From: Granulosicoccus sp963833195
GTDB lineage: Bacteria > Pseudomonadota > Gammaproteobacteria > Granulosicoccales > Granulosicoccaceae
DNA length: 64,000 nt
Direction of reading: 5' to 3'
NCBI GenBank assembly: GCA_963833195.1
Contig: CAWHXF010000028.1
Location: 1,240,001 to 1,304,000, forward strand
In this document: one piece after another, positions 1 to 7,744 of the stretch
Layout of the letters: each line of letters starts with the position of its first letter
Position numbering within the stretch: the first letter of the stretch is position 1
Made by a program: the position numbers and the translations under genes
The notes under the pieces: model-generated
What the model saw: only the letters and a program-made list of their open reading frames with translations
What the model was told of the DNA's origin: nothing
Database searches by the model: none

Positions 1-226
1 CTTCCGCCGCGATCAGCTCGACGTCGAGGGTGCCGCCATCGCCGGAACGGGCGCCGAGCTCGAGCGCCTCGCGCAGGGCGCGCTCGCGGCGCTCGGTGGC
101 CTCGAGCTGGCGGACCGCCGTGCGCACGAGGTCGTCGGGGGACGCGTGGCGGCCTTCGGCGACCTGGCGCGCGACGAAGGCGTCGAGGTGCTCGCCGAGG
201 GCCACTTTCGTCTTGTTCCTGAACAT
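1..226 (-). CDS. ParD-type ribbon-helix-helix antitoxin, 3' end outside window
   Basis: Only the first 75 codons are in the window; the gene continues past base 1. It begins at the ATG on 226-224 as MFRNKTKVALGEHLDAFVA, followed by a segment with ASPDDLVRTAVRQLEATE. This is the usual ParD layout: a short beta strand, then two helices of the ribbon-helix-helix DNA-binding fold, then a variable tail that binds the toxin. ParD proteins neutralise ParE gyrase toxins and repress their own operon. A ParE gene would be expected just left of the window, but that cannot be seen. GGAAGC about 10 bases upstream is a modest ribosome-binding site. Confidence 0.72.
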   Translation of the reverse strand, partial: MFRNKTKVALGEHLDAFVARQVAEGRHASPDDLVRTAVRQLEATERRERALREALELGARSGDGGTLDVELIAAE

Positions 227-306
227 GGCGGCGCTGCTTCCACTGCGATTTCGAATCAGGACGCCGAAGTGTATGCGCGGCGCCACGGTTCCGGCGGCGC
301 CGACCG

Positions 307-696
307 ATGGTCGGGCCCGTACGGGATACCGACCACGGAGGCACCGAGGGCCGCGAGCGGTCGGCGATGGTGCGTGTTGCTCGGCGGGGGCCCAAATCGG
401 GCGTCGAACGCGTGACGGAGCATCGGTCCCGACAGTCCGCCGGCGGTGCACAGAGGGTCGAGCTGACCGTGCCGACCGAGCACGTGAAACTGATTCGCGC
501 CGTGGCGAAGATGCTGCGCGCGTCGGACGCCGGCAACGACGAGGTGCTCGCGCTTCAGAGGATCGTCGGCCCCGAGCAACGTCCGGCCCGTACGGGCGCG
601 GAGCTGCTCGCCTTCTTCCGCTCGTCCCCGCTGGTCGGCGAGGACCTGGACTTTCGACGCGAGGACTCGGCCGGTCGTCCCGTCGATCTGTCCTGA
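307..696 (+). CDS. VapB-like antitoxin of a decayed toxin-antitoxin pair
   Basis: The recognisable part is the last ~80 residues: a strand-like RVELTVPTEHVKLIRAVAK, then GAELLAFFRSSPLVGEDLDF, ending GRPVDLS. This pattern is typical of small antitoxins encoded before PIN-domain toxins. The stop codon overlaps by one base (TGATG) a start codon that opens GLLLDTNVID, the N-terminus of a PIN toxin, so this was an antitoxin-toxin operon. The start is uncertain: the first ATG is at 307, but a GTG at 412 gives a more normal antitoxin length. The family assignment is by pattern only. Confidence 0.5.
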   Translation: MVGPVRDTDHGGTEGRERSAMVRVARRGPKSGVERVTEHRSRQSAGGAQRVELTVPTEHVKLIRAVAKMLRASDAGNDEVLALQRIVGPEQRPARTGAELLAFFRSSPLVGEDLDFRREDSAGRPVDLS

Positions 697-884
697 TGGG
701 GCTTCTGCTCGACACCAACGTCATCGACGCACGGGCGGAGCTTTCGCTCCTCGGAGATGCTGGCCCGCCGCTCTTGCGCCCGGAGATAGCGGCAAAGACG
801 GTCGCGGGTCGCGACAACCGCCACGGCATCACCGAGCCCTCCTCGACTATTCGGAACGGTGCGCGCCGGCGCAACGCAGGCTAG
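696..884 (+). pseudogene. VapC (PIN-domain toxin) remnant
   Basis: The frame opens MGLLLDTNVID, which matches the first strand and first catalytic Asp (LDTNV) of VapC ribonucleases, and overlaps the preceding antitoxin stop by one base. After about ten residues the similarity ends, and the 62-codon frame closes without the other conserved PIN acidic residues. A working VapC is about 130-145 residues. This is best read as a toxin destroyed by deletion or rearrangement, leaving its antitoxin orphaned. Bases 885-1008 downstream hold no gene I can recognise. Confidence 0.55.
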
Positions 885-1008
885 AGGAACGCGATCGTGG
901 TGTATCGCGTGTGCGCTCGAAAGCACACCGGGATCGTCGCTGACATCAAGCGCCTTGCGCCATCGCTCCGACCTGGAGCCGAACGTGCATCAGCGCGGGT
1001 AGCAGACC

Positions 1009-1263
1009 GTGGTTCCCGTGCGGCTGGCGCAGTACGGCGATGACAAGCTCGTGTCCCGCTCGCAGGCAAAACGCCTGATCGCACGCTTCGACCGGTTCAA
1101 GGTCGTCATCCTGGACTTCGAAGGCGTCGAGAGCCTCGGTCAGGCGTTTGCCGACGAGGTCTTCCGGGTGTTCGGCAACCGGTTCCCGACGATCGAGCTG
1201 TCCGAGGTGAATGCCAACGCCGACGTGACACGGATGATCAGACGTGCGACGTCGGGGTCGTAG
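1009..1263 (+). CDS. DUF4325 (STAS-like) domain protein, possibly N-terminally truncated
   Basis: The 84-residue product contains VSRSQAKRLIARFDRF, VVILDFEGVESLGQAFADE and a terminal NANADVTRMIRRA. This order is diagnostic of the DUF4325 STAS-like domain. In most proteins the domain follows an HTH or sits beside a histidine-kinase-type ATPase; here only the domain is left. The apparent GTG start lies two codons after an in-frame TAG (1000-1002), so the upstream part is missing or was never fused. No partner ATPase is nearby. The function of this family is not established. Confidence 0.6.
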   Translation: MVPVRLAQYGDDKLVSRSQAKRLIARFDRFKVVILDFEGVESLGQAFADEVFRVFGNRFPTIELSEVNANADVTRMIRRATSGS

Positions 1264-1269
1264 GTAGCG

Positions 1270-2553
1270 CTAGAAGAACGCCTGAATTCCCGTCTGCGCG
1301 CGCCCGAGAATGAGCGCGTGCACGTCGTGCGTGCCCTCGTAGGTGTTCACCGTCTCCAGGTTCTGCGAGTGGCGCATGACGTGGTACCCGCTCTGGATGC
1401 CGTTGCCGCCGTGCATGTCGCGCGAGGTGCGCGCGATGTCGAGCGCCTTGCCGCAGTTGTTCCGCTTGACGATGCTGATCATCTCCGGCGCCATGTCGTG
1501 GCTGTCCATCAGCCGGCCCACCCGTAGCGATGCGTGCAGCCCGAGCGTGATCTCGGTCTGCATGTCGGCGAGCTTCTTCTGGAAGAGCTGCGTGCCGGCC
1601 AGCGGCTTGTCGAACTGCTTCCGGTCCAGCCCGTACTGGCGCGCGCGGTGCCAGCAGTCCTCGGCCGCGCCCATGACGCCCCAGGAAATGCCGTAGCGCG
1701 CGCGGTTCAGGCAGCCGAACGGGCCGCGCAGGCCGGACACGTTCGGCAGCAGCGCGTCCTCGCCCACCTCGACGCCCTGCATGACGATCTCGCCGGTCAG
1801 CGAGGCGCGCAGCGAGAGCTTGCCCTCGATGGCGGGCGTGGACAGCCCCTCCATGCCGCGCTCCAGCACGAAGCCGCGGATCTTGCCGTCGTGCGCGTCG
1901 GACTTGGCCCAGACGACGAAGACGTCCGCGAACGGCGCGTTCGAGATCCAGGTCTTGTTGCCCGTGAGCCGGTAGCCCGTCGCGGTCTTCTCCGCGCGCG
2001 TCTTCATGCCGGCGGGGTCGGAGCCGGCATCGGGCTCGGTCAGGCCGAAGCAGCCGACGAGCTCGCCGCTGCCGAGCCCGGGCAGGTACTTCTCGCGCTG
2101 CGCCTCGGTGCCGTAGGCGTCGATGGGGTACATCACGAGCGAGCTCTGCACGCTCATCATCGAGCGATACCCGGAGTCCACGCGCTCGATCTCGCGCGCC
2201 ACCAGCCCGTACGACACGTAGTTGGCGCCGGCACAGCCGAAGCGCTCGTCGACGGTCACGCCGAGCAGCCCGGCCTCGCCCATCTGGCGGAAGATGCCCT
2301 TGTCGTGGCGCTCCTCGAGGTAGTCCTGCTCCACCCTCGGCATGAGCACGTCGGCGGCGAACGCGGCCGCCGCGTCGCGAATCATGCGCTCCTCCTCGGA
2401 GAGCTCCTGCTCCAGCAGCAGCGGGTCGTCCCACTGGAAGGCCGCGTCCGGGCGCGGCGGCGCGCCGACGGCGGCGGCCTTGACGGCATCCTTCGACGGG
2501 GCGGACTCGTTCGAGGCGTCGGCGTTCTCGTGCAGGCGGGCGGGGGTCGACAT
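1270..2553 (-). CDS. gcdH: Glutaryl-CoA dehydrogenase
   Basis: A 427-residue acyl-CoA dehydrogenase family flavoprotein. It oxidises and decarboxylates glutaryl-CoA to crotonyl-CoA in lysine, tryptophan and glutarate breakdown, passing electrons to ETF. Visible features are QELSEEERMIRDAAAAF at the start of the helical domain, the substrate loop GLTEPDAGSDP (~170-180), the beta-domain segment TGNKTWISNAPFADVFVVWA, and the C-terminal NTYEGTHDVHALILGRA. The Glu of YEGTHD (E404) is the catalytic base, and this motif separates GcdH from other acyl-CoA dehydrogenases. The first ~40 residues (Ala/Asp-rich) lie outside the conserved fold. It stands alone between unrelated plus-strand genes. Confidence 0.93.
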   Translation of the reverse strand: MSTPARLHENADASNESAPSKDAVKAAAVGAPPRPDAAFQWDDPLLLEQELSEEERMIRDAAAAFAADVLMPRVEQDYLEERHDKGIFRQMGEAGLLGVTVDERFGCAGANYVSYGLVAREIERVDSGYRSMMSVQSSLVMYPIDAYGTEAQREKYLPGLGSGELVGCFGLTEPDAGSDPAGMKTRAEKTATGYRLTGNKTWISNAPFADVFVVWAKSDAHDGKIRGFVLERGMEGLSTPAIEGKLSLRASLTGEIVMQGVEVGEDALLPNVSGLRGPFGCLNRARYGISWGVMGAAEDCWHRARQYGLDRKQFDKPLAGTQLFQKKLADMQTEITLGLHASLRVGRLMDSHDMAPEMISIVKRNNCGKALDIARTSRDMHGGNGIQSGYHVMRHSQNLETVNTYEGTHDVHALILGRAQTGIQAFF

Positions 2554-2686
2554 GGCGGCAGGGGTCCGGGGCGGGCGGCGGAAGGTGCAGTCTGCTACGA
2601 ATCGGGGCGGGTTTCAGGCCTGAGGCACGGTCTGCGGAGCTTGCGCAGGTTCCCGTGGGCGTTGGCAGCGCTGGTAGGCTATCGAT

Positions 2687-2893
2687 ATGAACGCTCCGGG
2701 CCGTGAAGTACCCACCGAGCCGATGACGTGCAGCGAGTTCCTCGCATGCCTCGCTCGGCAGGACGAGGGCGCACGTCACGAGCTCGTGGCCGGCCGAGTA
2801 CGGGCTCGAAACTCGCCGGTTGCCTCGGGCTCGATCGTCGCGGCAAGACGCTGCCTCGCCCACCTCGAGGAACTGACGACGCGATGCTCCTGA
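2687..2893 (+). pseudogene. Uma2-family nuclease-like N-terminal remnant
   Basis: The 68-residue frame contains MTCSEFLACLARQ and GARHELVAGRVRARNSPVA, like the opening of Uma2 (DUF820) restriction-endonuclease-fold proteins (typically EYLAWE..RHELVDGEV..M). Uma2 proteins are about 180-200 residues and carry catalytic Asp/Lys residues further on, all absent here. The frame stops inside the first codons of coaE, overlapping it by 10 bases. It looks like a truncated fragment rather than a leader gene. Translation and any effect on coaE are unknown. Confidence 0.45.
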
Positions 2894-3546
2894 TCGGCCT
2901 CACCGGCGGCATCGCGAGCGGCAAGTCGCTCGTCACCGACCGCTTCGCCGAGCTCGGTGCCGCCACCATCGACGCGGATGTCGTCGCCCGCGCCGTGGTG
3001 GAGCCCGGCAGCGAAGGCCTGGCCGCCCTGGTCGAGCGCTTCGGCGAAGGCATTCTCGCGGCCGACGGCACGCTGGATCGTCCGGCGCTGCGCACGCTGG
3101 TGTTCGCCGAGCCGGCGGCGCGCGAGGCCGTGGACGCGATCCTGCATCCGCTGATCCGGACGCTTTCGGCGCGGCGCATCACCGCGGCCTTCGAGGCCGG
3201 CGCGCCGTACGTCGTCTACGCCGTGCCGCTGCTGGTCGAGACCGGGCAGGCGGAGCGCTTCGATCGCATCGTGGTGGTGGACGTGCCGGTGGAGGTGCAA
3301 CTGTCCCGGTTGCTGGCACGCGACGGGCGCGACGCGGCCGAGGCGCGGCGGATACTCGACGCGCAGGCGACGCGCGAGCAGCGCCTCGCGGTGGCGAACG
3401 ACGTCATCGTCAACGAGGGCAGCGTCGACGCGACGCGCGCGGCGGTCGACGCGCTGCACGCACGCTTTCTCGAACGGGCGGACATGATGGCGAGTCTCGG
3501 CCGCGCGCCGGATTGGCACGAACGGGCGTGGGGGCGTTCGGGCTGA
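2884..3546 (+). CDS. coaE: Dephospho-CoA kinase
   Basis: The enzyme performs the last step of coenzyme A synthesis, phosphorylating the 3'-OH of the dephospho-CoA ribose with ATP. The 220-residue product starts MLLIGLTGGIASGKS, a textbook P-loop at residues 5-15, followed by TIDADVVAR (substrate and metal-binding Asp) and the lid region LSRLLARDGRDAAEARRIL. Length and motif order match the family. I chose the ATG at 2884 because it puts the P-loop at residue 5, as in other CoaE proteins; the longer upstream frame has no family resemblance. It converges on the TRAP transporter genes. Confidence 0.95.
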   Translation: MLLIGLTGGIASGKSLVTDRFAELGAATIDADVVARAVVEPGSEGLAALVERFGEGILAADGTLDRPALRTLVFAEPAAREAVDAILHPLIRTLSARRITAAFEAGAPYVVYAVPLLVETGQAERFDRIVVVDVPVEVQLSRLLARDGRDAAEARRILDAQATREQRLAVANDVIVNEGSVDATRAAVDALHARFLERADMMASLGRAPDWHERAWGRSG

Positions 3547-3647
3547 CTCCCGGACGACGTGGCCGATGAGTCCAACAGCGTCTCGGCGAAACGCTCGCCC
3601 AGTTCCGTGCGGTGGTGGAGCTCGCGGTGTGAAGCCCCGACCTCGGA

Positions 3648-4214
3648 TTATCGGACTTTATCTTTTTTATCGGACCTTATCGCGAGCGACCCGGGAACGG
3701 CGGTGGTCACCCCGCCCTCCTTCCCGGTCGGCCCCGCATCACGCGCGGCCGCCACGACATCGAGCAGGAACTGCAGCGCGAGCGCACCGAAGCCGATCGG
3801 CAGCATCGCGTAGGGGATGACCATCGGCGTGCCGAAGCTCGAGGAGACCCGCTCGCCGTACTCGGCCGCCTGCGCGGTGATGAGGAAGCCGCGCCAGGCG
3901 AGGATGGCGCAGAAGGCCGCGCCGACGAGGCCGACGCCGGCCCGGGTCACGCGTTGCGCGCGCGCTCCGAGCTTGTCGGTGAAGAAGGTGATGCGGATGT
4001 GCGCGTCGCTGCGCTGCACGTCGGCCGCCATCATCACCGCGACGTAGACGATGAGGAAGGTGTTGACCTCCAGGCTCCAGGAGGTGGGTGCCGCGAAGAC
4101 GTAGCGCATCACCGCGTCGTAGCAGATCGTGATCACCATGAAGGCGAGCACGAGCTGACCGACGATCTGGAGCACCCGAACGAGGCCGGCGAAGACCCGC
4201 TCCGCGGCACCCAC
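3648..4214 (-). CDS. dctQ: TRAP transporter small permease (DctQ family)
   Basis: A 188-residue membrane protein with four hydrophobic segments: near 13-35, the CYDAVMRYVFAAPTSWSLEVN region typical of DctQ, 90-112, and 132-155. DctQ pairs with DctM to form the membrane part of a tripartite ATP-independent periplasmic transporter driven by an ion gradient. It is the last gene of dctM-dctP-dctQ, four bases after dctP. The tail is charged and carries a DKKDK motif encoded by an A/T-rich patch (3650-3690) that stands out from its GC-rich surroundings. Confidence 0.9.
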   Translation of the reverse strand: MGAAERVFAGLVRVLQIVGQLVLAFMVITICYDAVMRYVFAAPTSWSLEVNTFLIVYVAVMMAADVQRSDAHIRITFFTDKLGARAQRVTRAGVGLVGAAFCAILAWRGFLITAQAAEYGERVSSSFGTPMVIPYAMLPIGFGALALQFLLDVVAAARDAGPTGKEGGVTTAVPGSLAIRSDKKDKVR

Positions 4215-4217
4215 CGC

Positions 4218-5258
4218 TCAGCTTTCCTCGCCGAGCGCGAGCGCGATGGCGCGGCTGCCGACCTCCTCGCCGACCTCCTCCTTCCAGGACGCGACGACGC
4301 CTTCGGCCGCGGTGTCCAGCCGGGCGATGTCCTCCTCGCTCGGATCGACGACCTCGATGCCCGCTTCCTCGATGATCGGCCAGAACTCCTCGGGATAGAT
4401 CTTCGTGTTGGCCTGCTTCGCCCCCTCGGCGTTGAACCACTCGCCCGCCTCGCGCATCGCCTGCCTGATCCCCTCGTCCATCATCTCCCAGCGCCGTCGC
4501 TCGACGAATACGCCGATGCCGAAGCCCGTGATCGGGAGCTTGTAGACGGTGCCGAGCTGCTCCTGGAGGCTGCGCCCGATGACGGTGGAGATGTTCATGA
4601 CCCCCGCGTCCACGGTGCCGCGCTGCAGCGCGAGGTAGAGCTCGGAGGACGGGATGCGCACGGCCGCGCCGCCGAACTCCTCGATGACCTTCGTCGCCTC
4701 GAAGCTGACGACGCGGATCTTCTTGCCGTCGATGTCGGCGATCGAGCGGATCGGCGCGTCCGCGGTGCTCCAGAGGTACTCGGGTTCGAGGATGTTGCCG
4801 CCCCCGGAGACCATGACCAGGTCGTCCTCGGCGAGCTGCTCGTTCACGAGCTCGAACAGCGGCGAGCCGTCCGCGAGGCGTTCGGGATGCTCGTAGAGCG
4901 CCTCGACGACGTTCGGCAGCCCCGTGATGCCGAGGATCGGGATCGAGCGCGTGATGTAGCTCGTCGTGTGGAACATGAAGTCGATGTTGCCGCTTCTGAG
5001 CGCGGGCAACTGCTCGTCGGCCTTCAGCAGCTTGGCGGAATCGTAGAAGTCGACCGTGACGCCCTCGGGCACCGCCGCTTTCAGCTTCTCGACGAAGCCG
5101 TTCGAGCCGTAGGACAGCGCCTTGTACGACGGCGGCAGGTAGGTGACGCCGGTGAGTACGGTATCGGCGCGGGCCGCCATCGGGGCGACGCCGCCGAAGG
5201 CGACGGTACCGGCGGCCACGCCGCCGAATTTGATGAACGAACGTCTGTCGAGAGCCAT
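4218..5258 (-). CDS. dctP: TRAP transporter periplasmic substrate-binding protein (DctP family)
   Basis: A 346-residue periplasmic receptor that delivers a carboxylate-type ligand to DctQM. The N-terminus MALDRRSFIKFGGVAAGTVA has a twin-arginine signal (RRSFIK), so export is probably through Tat in a folded state. Family features include GNIDFMFHTTSYITRSIPIL, DIDGKKIRVVSFEATKVIEEFG, and ALQRGTVDAGVMNIS, the usual DctP segment that positions the ligand-contacting residues. The exact substrate cannot be read from the sequence. It lies 27 bases after dctM and 3 bases before dctQ in one operon. Confidence 0.9.
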   Translation of the reverse strand: MALDRRSFIKFGGVAAGTVAFGGVAPMAARADTVLTGVTYLPPSYKALSYGSNGFVEKLKAAVPEGVTVDFYDSAKLLKADEQLPALRSGNIDFMFHTTSYITRSIPILGITGLPNVVEALYEHPERLADGSPLFELVNEQLAEDDLVMVSGGGNILEPEYLWSTADAPIRSIADIDGKKIRVVSFEATKVIEEFGGAAVRIPSSELYLALQRGTVDAGVMNISTVIGRSLQEQLGTVYKLPITGFGIGVFVERRRWEMMDEGIRQAMREAGEWFNAEGAKQANTKIYPEEFWPIIEEAGIEVVDPSEEDIARLDTAAEGVVASWKEEVGEEVGSRAIALALGEES

Positions 5259-5285
5259 CGAGGCATCCTCCGTGGGTGGTCGGAA

Positions 5286-6584
5286 TCAGAACAGGCCGGG
5301 CAGCCAGAGGCTCAGCCCGGGGAACAGGACGAAGAGCATCAGCACCGCGAACTGCACGGCGATGAAGGGCACGACCGAGCGGATGATCTCCTCGACGCTC
5401 AGCATCGGGCAGACGCCGCGCAGCGCGTAGAGGTTCAGGCCGACCGGCGGCGTGACGACGGCGATCTCGAGGTTGATGACCAGGATGATCCCGAACCACA
5501 GCGGGTCGTAGCCGAGCGTGGTGATCAGCGGCAGCAGGATCGGCGTGGTCACGACGATCAGCGACACCGCGTCGACGAGCATGCCGAGCAGCACCAGCGC
5601 GATCATGACGAGCAGCAGGATCGCCCAGGCGGGCAGCGCCGTCGCGGTCAGCGTCTCCGCGACGATCTCCGGCACGCGCACGAGGTTCAGGTAGTCGCCG
5701 AAGATCTTGGCGCAGCCGATGATGAGCAGGATCGCGCAGGACACCCGGGCGCTCGAGGCGAAGACGTCCATGAGGGTCCGGCGATCGAGGGTGCGGAAGA
5801 TCGCGCCGGCGATGAAGAAGGCGCCGGCCGCGCCGAACGCGGCCGCTTCGCTCGGCGTCGCGATGCCGCTGTAGATGGCGCCGAGGACGATGGCGACGAG
5901 CAGCAGCGCGTGCCAGATGCCACCGAGCGCACGCACACGCTCGCCGAGCGGGACCGCGGCATCGGTCTCGTGTACCGGCGCCTCTTCCGGACGCGCCTTC
6001 ACGCGCAGCCAGATGTAGAGGCACAGCGCGAGCGCCAGCACCACGCCGGGCACGATGCCGCCGATGAAGAGCTTCGCGACCGAGACCCCGGAGACCGCGC
6101 CGTAGATGATGAACGGCACGCTCGGCGGAATCAGCATCGCGAGCGCGCCCGAGGACGCCACGGCGCCGGCGGCGAGACTGCGGTCGTAGCCGCGATCGAG
6201 CATCTGCGGCACGGCGATCGAGCCGACCGCGGCCACGCCCGCCACCGAGACGCCGGAGATCGCCCCGAACACGGCCGAAGCGCCGACGGTCGAGATCGCG
6301 AGCCCGCCGCGCAGCCACTGCAACCACAGCGCCGCGGCGTGAAAGAGATTCTTCCCCACCGGCGTCGCCGCGAGCAGGTTCCCCATCAGGATGAACAGCG
6401 GCAACGCGATCAGCTCGAAGCTGTTGAGCTGTCCGAAGAAGGAGGTCGGGGCGAAGAAGAAGGCCATGCTGCCGCGGGCCATGTAGAGCCCGACGAGCCC
6501 GCTTGCACCGAGCGCGAGGAAGATCGGCGCCCCGAACCCGATCAGGACCAGCAGGACGGCGACGACGACGAGCGGATCGAGCAT
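5286..6584 (-). CDS. dctM: TRAP transporter large permease (DctM family)
   Basis: A 432-residue integral membrane protein with about twelve hydrophobic segments, the ion-coupled transport subunit of the TRAP system. Typical DctM stretches are FGAPIFLALGASGLVGLY near the start, PLFILMGNLLAATPVG, the SGVSVAGVAAVGSIAVPQML repeat half, and PPVGLNLYALRGVCPM close to the end. It is the first gene of the operon here (order M-P-Q). A purine-rich AGAGAGG lies 9 bases upstream of the ATG. The 132 bases upstream (6585-6716) separate it from the amidohydrolase gene and could hold a promoter, although no convincing -35/-10 pair is visible. Confidence 0.92.
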   Translation of the reverse strand: MLDPLVVVAVLLVLIGFGAPIFLALGASGLVGLYMARGSMAFFFAPTSFFGQLNSFELIALPLFILMGNLLAATPVGKNLFHAAALWLQWLRGGLAISTVGASAVFGAISGVSVAGVAAVGSIAVPQMLDRGYDRSLAAGAVASSGALAMLIPPSVPFIIYGAVSGVSVAKLFIGGIVPGVVLALALCLYIWLRVKARPEEAPVHETDAAVPLGERVRALGGIWHALLLVAIVLGAIYSGIATPSEAAAFGAAGAFFIAGAIFRTLDRRTLMDVFASSARVSCAILLIIGCAKIFGDYLNLVRVPEIVAETLTATALPAWAILLLVMIALVLLGMLVDAVSLIVVTTPILLPLITTLGYDPLWFGIILVINLEIAVVTPPVGLNLYALRGVCPMLSVEEIIRSVVPFIAVQFAVLMLFVLFPGLSLWLPGLF

Positions 6585-6716
6585 CAGGTCAGGCCTCTCT
6601 CTTCACGTCGCGGGCTCCGCTTCGCCGAGTGAAGTCGAGACGCCGTCCGAAGACTCGGAAGCTTCGGGGTCCGACTTGTCTTTCCGCACCGACGCCACGC
6701 TCGCGGTTCGCACGGG

Positions 6717-7733
6717 CTACCCGAACGCGCCCAGCACCGCGGCGAGGTTCCGCCCGAGCGCGGGGTTCAGGTACCCGCCTTCCTGCACCAGCAGCGTCGG
6801 CAGCTCCGCGCCGGCGAGGCGGGCACCGATGCGCTCGAAGCCGTCGGTCGTGACGGCCAGGCCCGCGTAGGGATCGCCCTCGTGCGCATCCAGCCCGAGC
6901 GCCACGACGAGCAGGTCCGCCCCGAAGGCCGCCACGCGATCGAGCCCGTGCGAGAGCGCATCCAGGAAGATGTCGTCGCCGCTGCCCTTCGGCAACGGCA
7001 GGTTCAGGTTCGCGCCGATGCCGGCGCCTTCGCCGCGCTCGTGCGCGTGACCCTGGAAGAACGGGTAGAAGCTCGCGGGATCGGCGTGCACCGACACGGT
7101 GAGGACGTCGCCGCGCGCGTAGAAGATCGCCTGGGTGCCGTTGCCGTGGTGCAGGTCGACGTCGACGATCGCGACGCGTCGACCGGCGCTACACGCCAGC
7201 GACGCGGCGATGGCCGTGTTGTTGAGAAAGCAGGAACCGGCCGCGACGTCCATCGAGGCGTGGTGACCCGGCGGGCGGCACAGCGCGTAGGCGGCGCGCT
7301 CGCCGCCGAGCACGGCGTCGACACCCCCGATGCCGCACTGCGCGCTCGCGTACGCGCTGTGCCAGGTGCGGGCGCCGATCGGGCACGCGAGGTCCGCCAT
7401 GTGGAAGCCGGCCTGTCCGACGGCGGACGCCGGATAGCTCTCGGCACGATGCAGCGGGTGCACGTTCGGGATGACCTCCTCGTCGGCGGCGTCGATCTCG
7501 CGCCACCGCGCGTGGATCCCTTGCAGGAAGGCGAGGTACTCGGACGTGTGCACGGCGGCGATCGGCCCGAGCCCGGCATCGAAGGGCGCTTCGGCAGGGA
7601 TCCCCGCCGCCTCCAGTCCCTCGAGCAGCCCGTCGATGCGCGCGGGCCGTTCGTGGTTCTGCCGCCGCACGCCCGCGAGCAGGAAGTGTTTCGGGTCGTG
7701 CTCGCGCTGGCGCGGATCGAAGAAGGCTTTCAT
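6717..7733 (-). CDS. Histone-deacetylase-superfamily amidohydrolase (acetylpolyamine amidohydrolase-like)
   Basis: A 338-residue zinc amidohydrolase of the bacterial HDAC superfamily, whose members remove acyl groups from acetylated polyamines or similar amines. Catalytic features are complete: the histidine pair in RPPGHHASMD, the metal-binding DVDLHHGNGTQAIFY, the second metal Asp in ALGLDAHEGDPYAG, and the transition-state Tyr in QEGGYL. The start MKAFFDPRQREHDPKHFL is typical of the acetylpolyamine branch. It is encoded 11 bases after a 2-hydroxyacid dehydrogenase in a run that also holds a peptide-type ABC transporter and an aldolase, so an imported N-acylated compound is a reasonable guess. 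The substrate itself is not shown by the sequence. Confidence 0.88.
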   Translation of the reverse strand: MKAFFDPRQREHDPKHFLLAGVRRQNHERPARIDGLLEGLEAAGIPAEAPFDAGLGPIAAVHTSEYLAFLQGIHARWREIDAADEEVIPNVHPLHRAESYPASAVGQAGFHMADLACPIGARTWHSAYASAQCGIGGVDAVLGGERAAYALCRPPGHHASMDVAAGSCFLNNTAIAASLACSAGRRVAIVDVDLHHGNGTQAIFYARGDVLTVSVHADPASFYPFFQGHAHERGEGAGIGANLNLPLPKGSGDDIFLDALSHGLDRVAAFGADLLVVALGLDAHEGDPYAGLAVTTDGFERIGARLAGAELPTLLVQEGGYLNPALGRNLAAVLGAFG

Positions 7734-7744
7734 GCGATGGCTGC

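Noticed and set aside
30..884. 284-residue plus-strand frame at the left end
   Set aside because: Its N-terminal part is Arg/Ser-rich antisense to the ParD gene; only the short stretch from 696 (LDTNV) has family resemblance.
3739..6327. 862-residue minus-strand frame across the TRAP genes
   Set aside because: Arg/Ala-rich shadow of dctP and dctM; no motif, and the true genes fit DctQ, DctP and DctM exactly.
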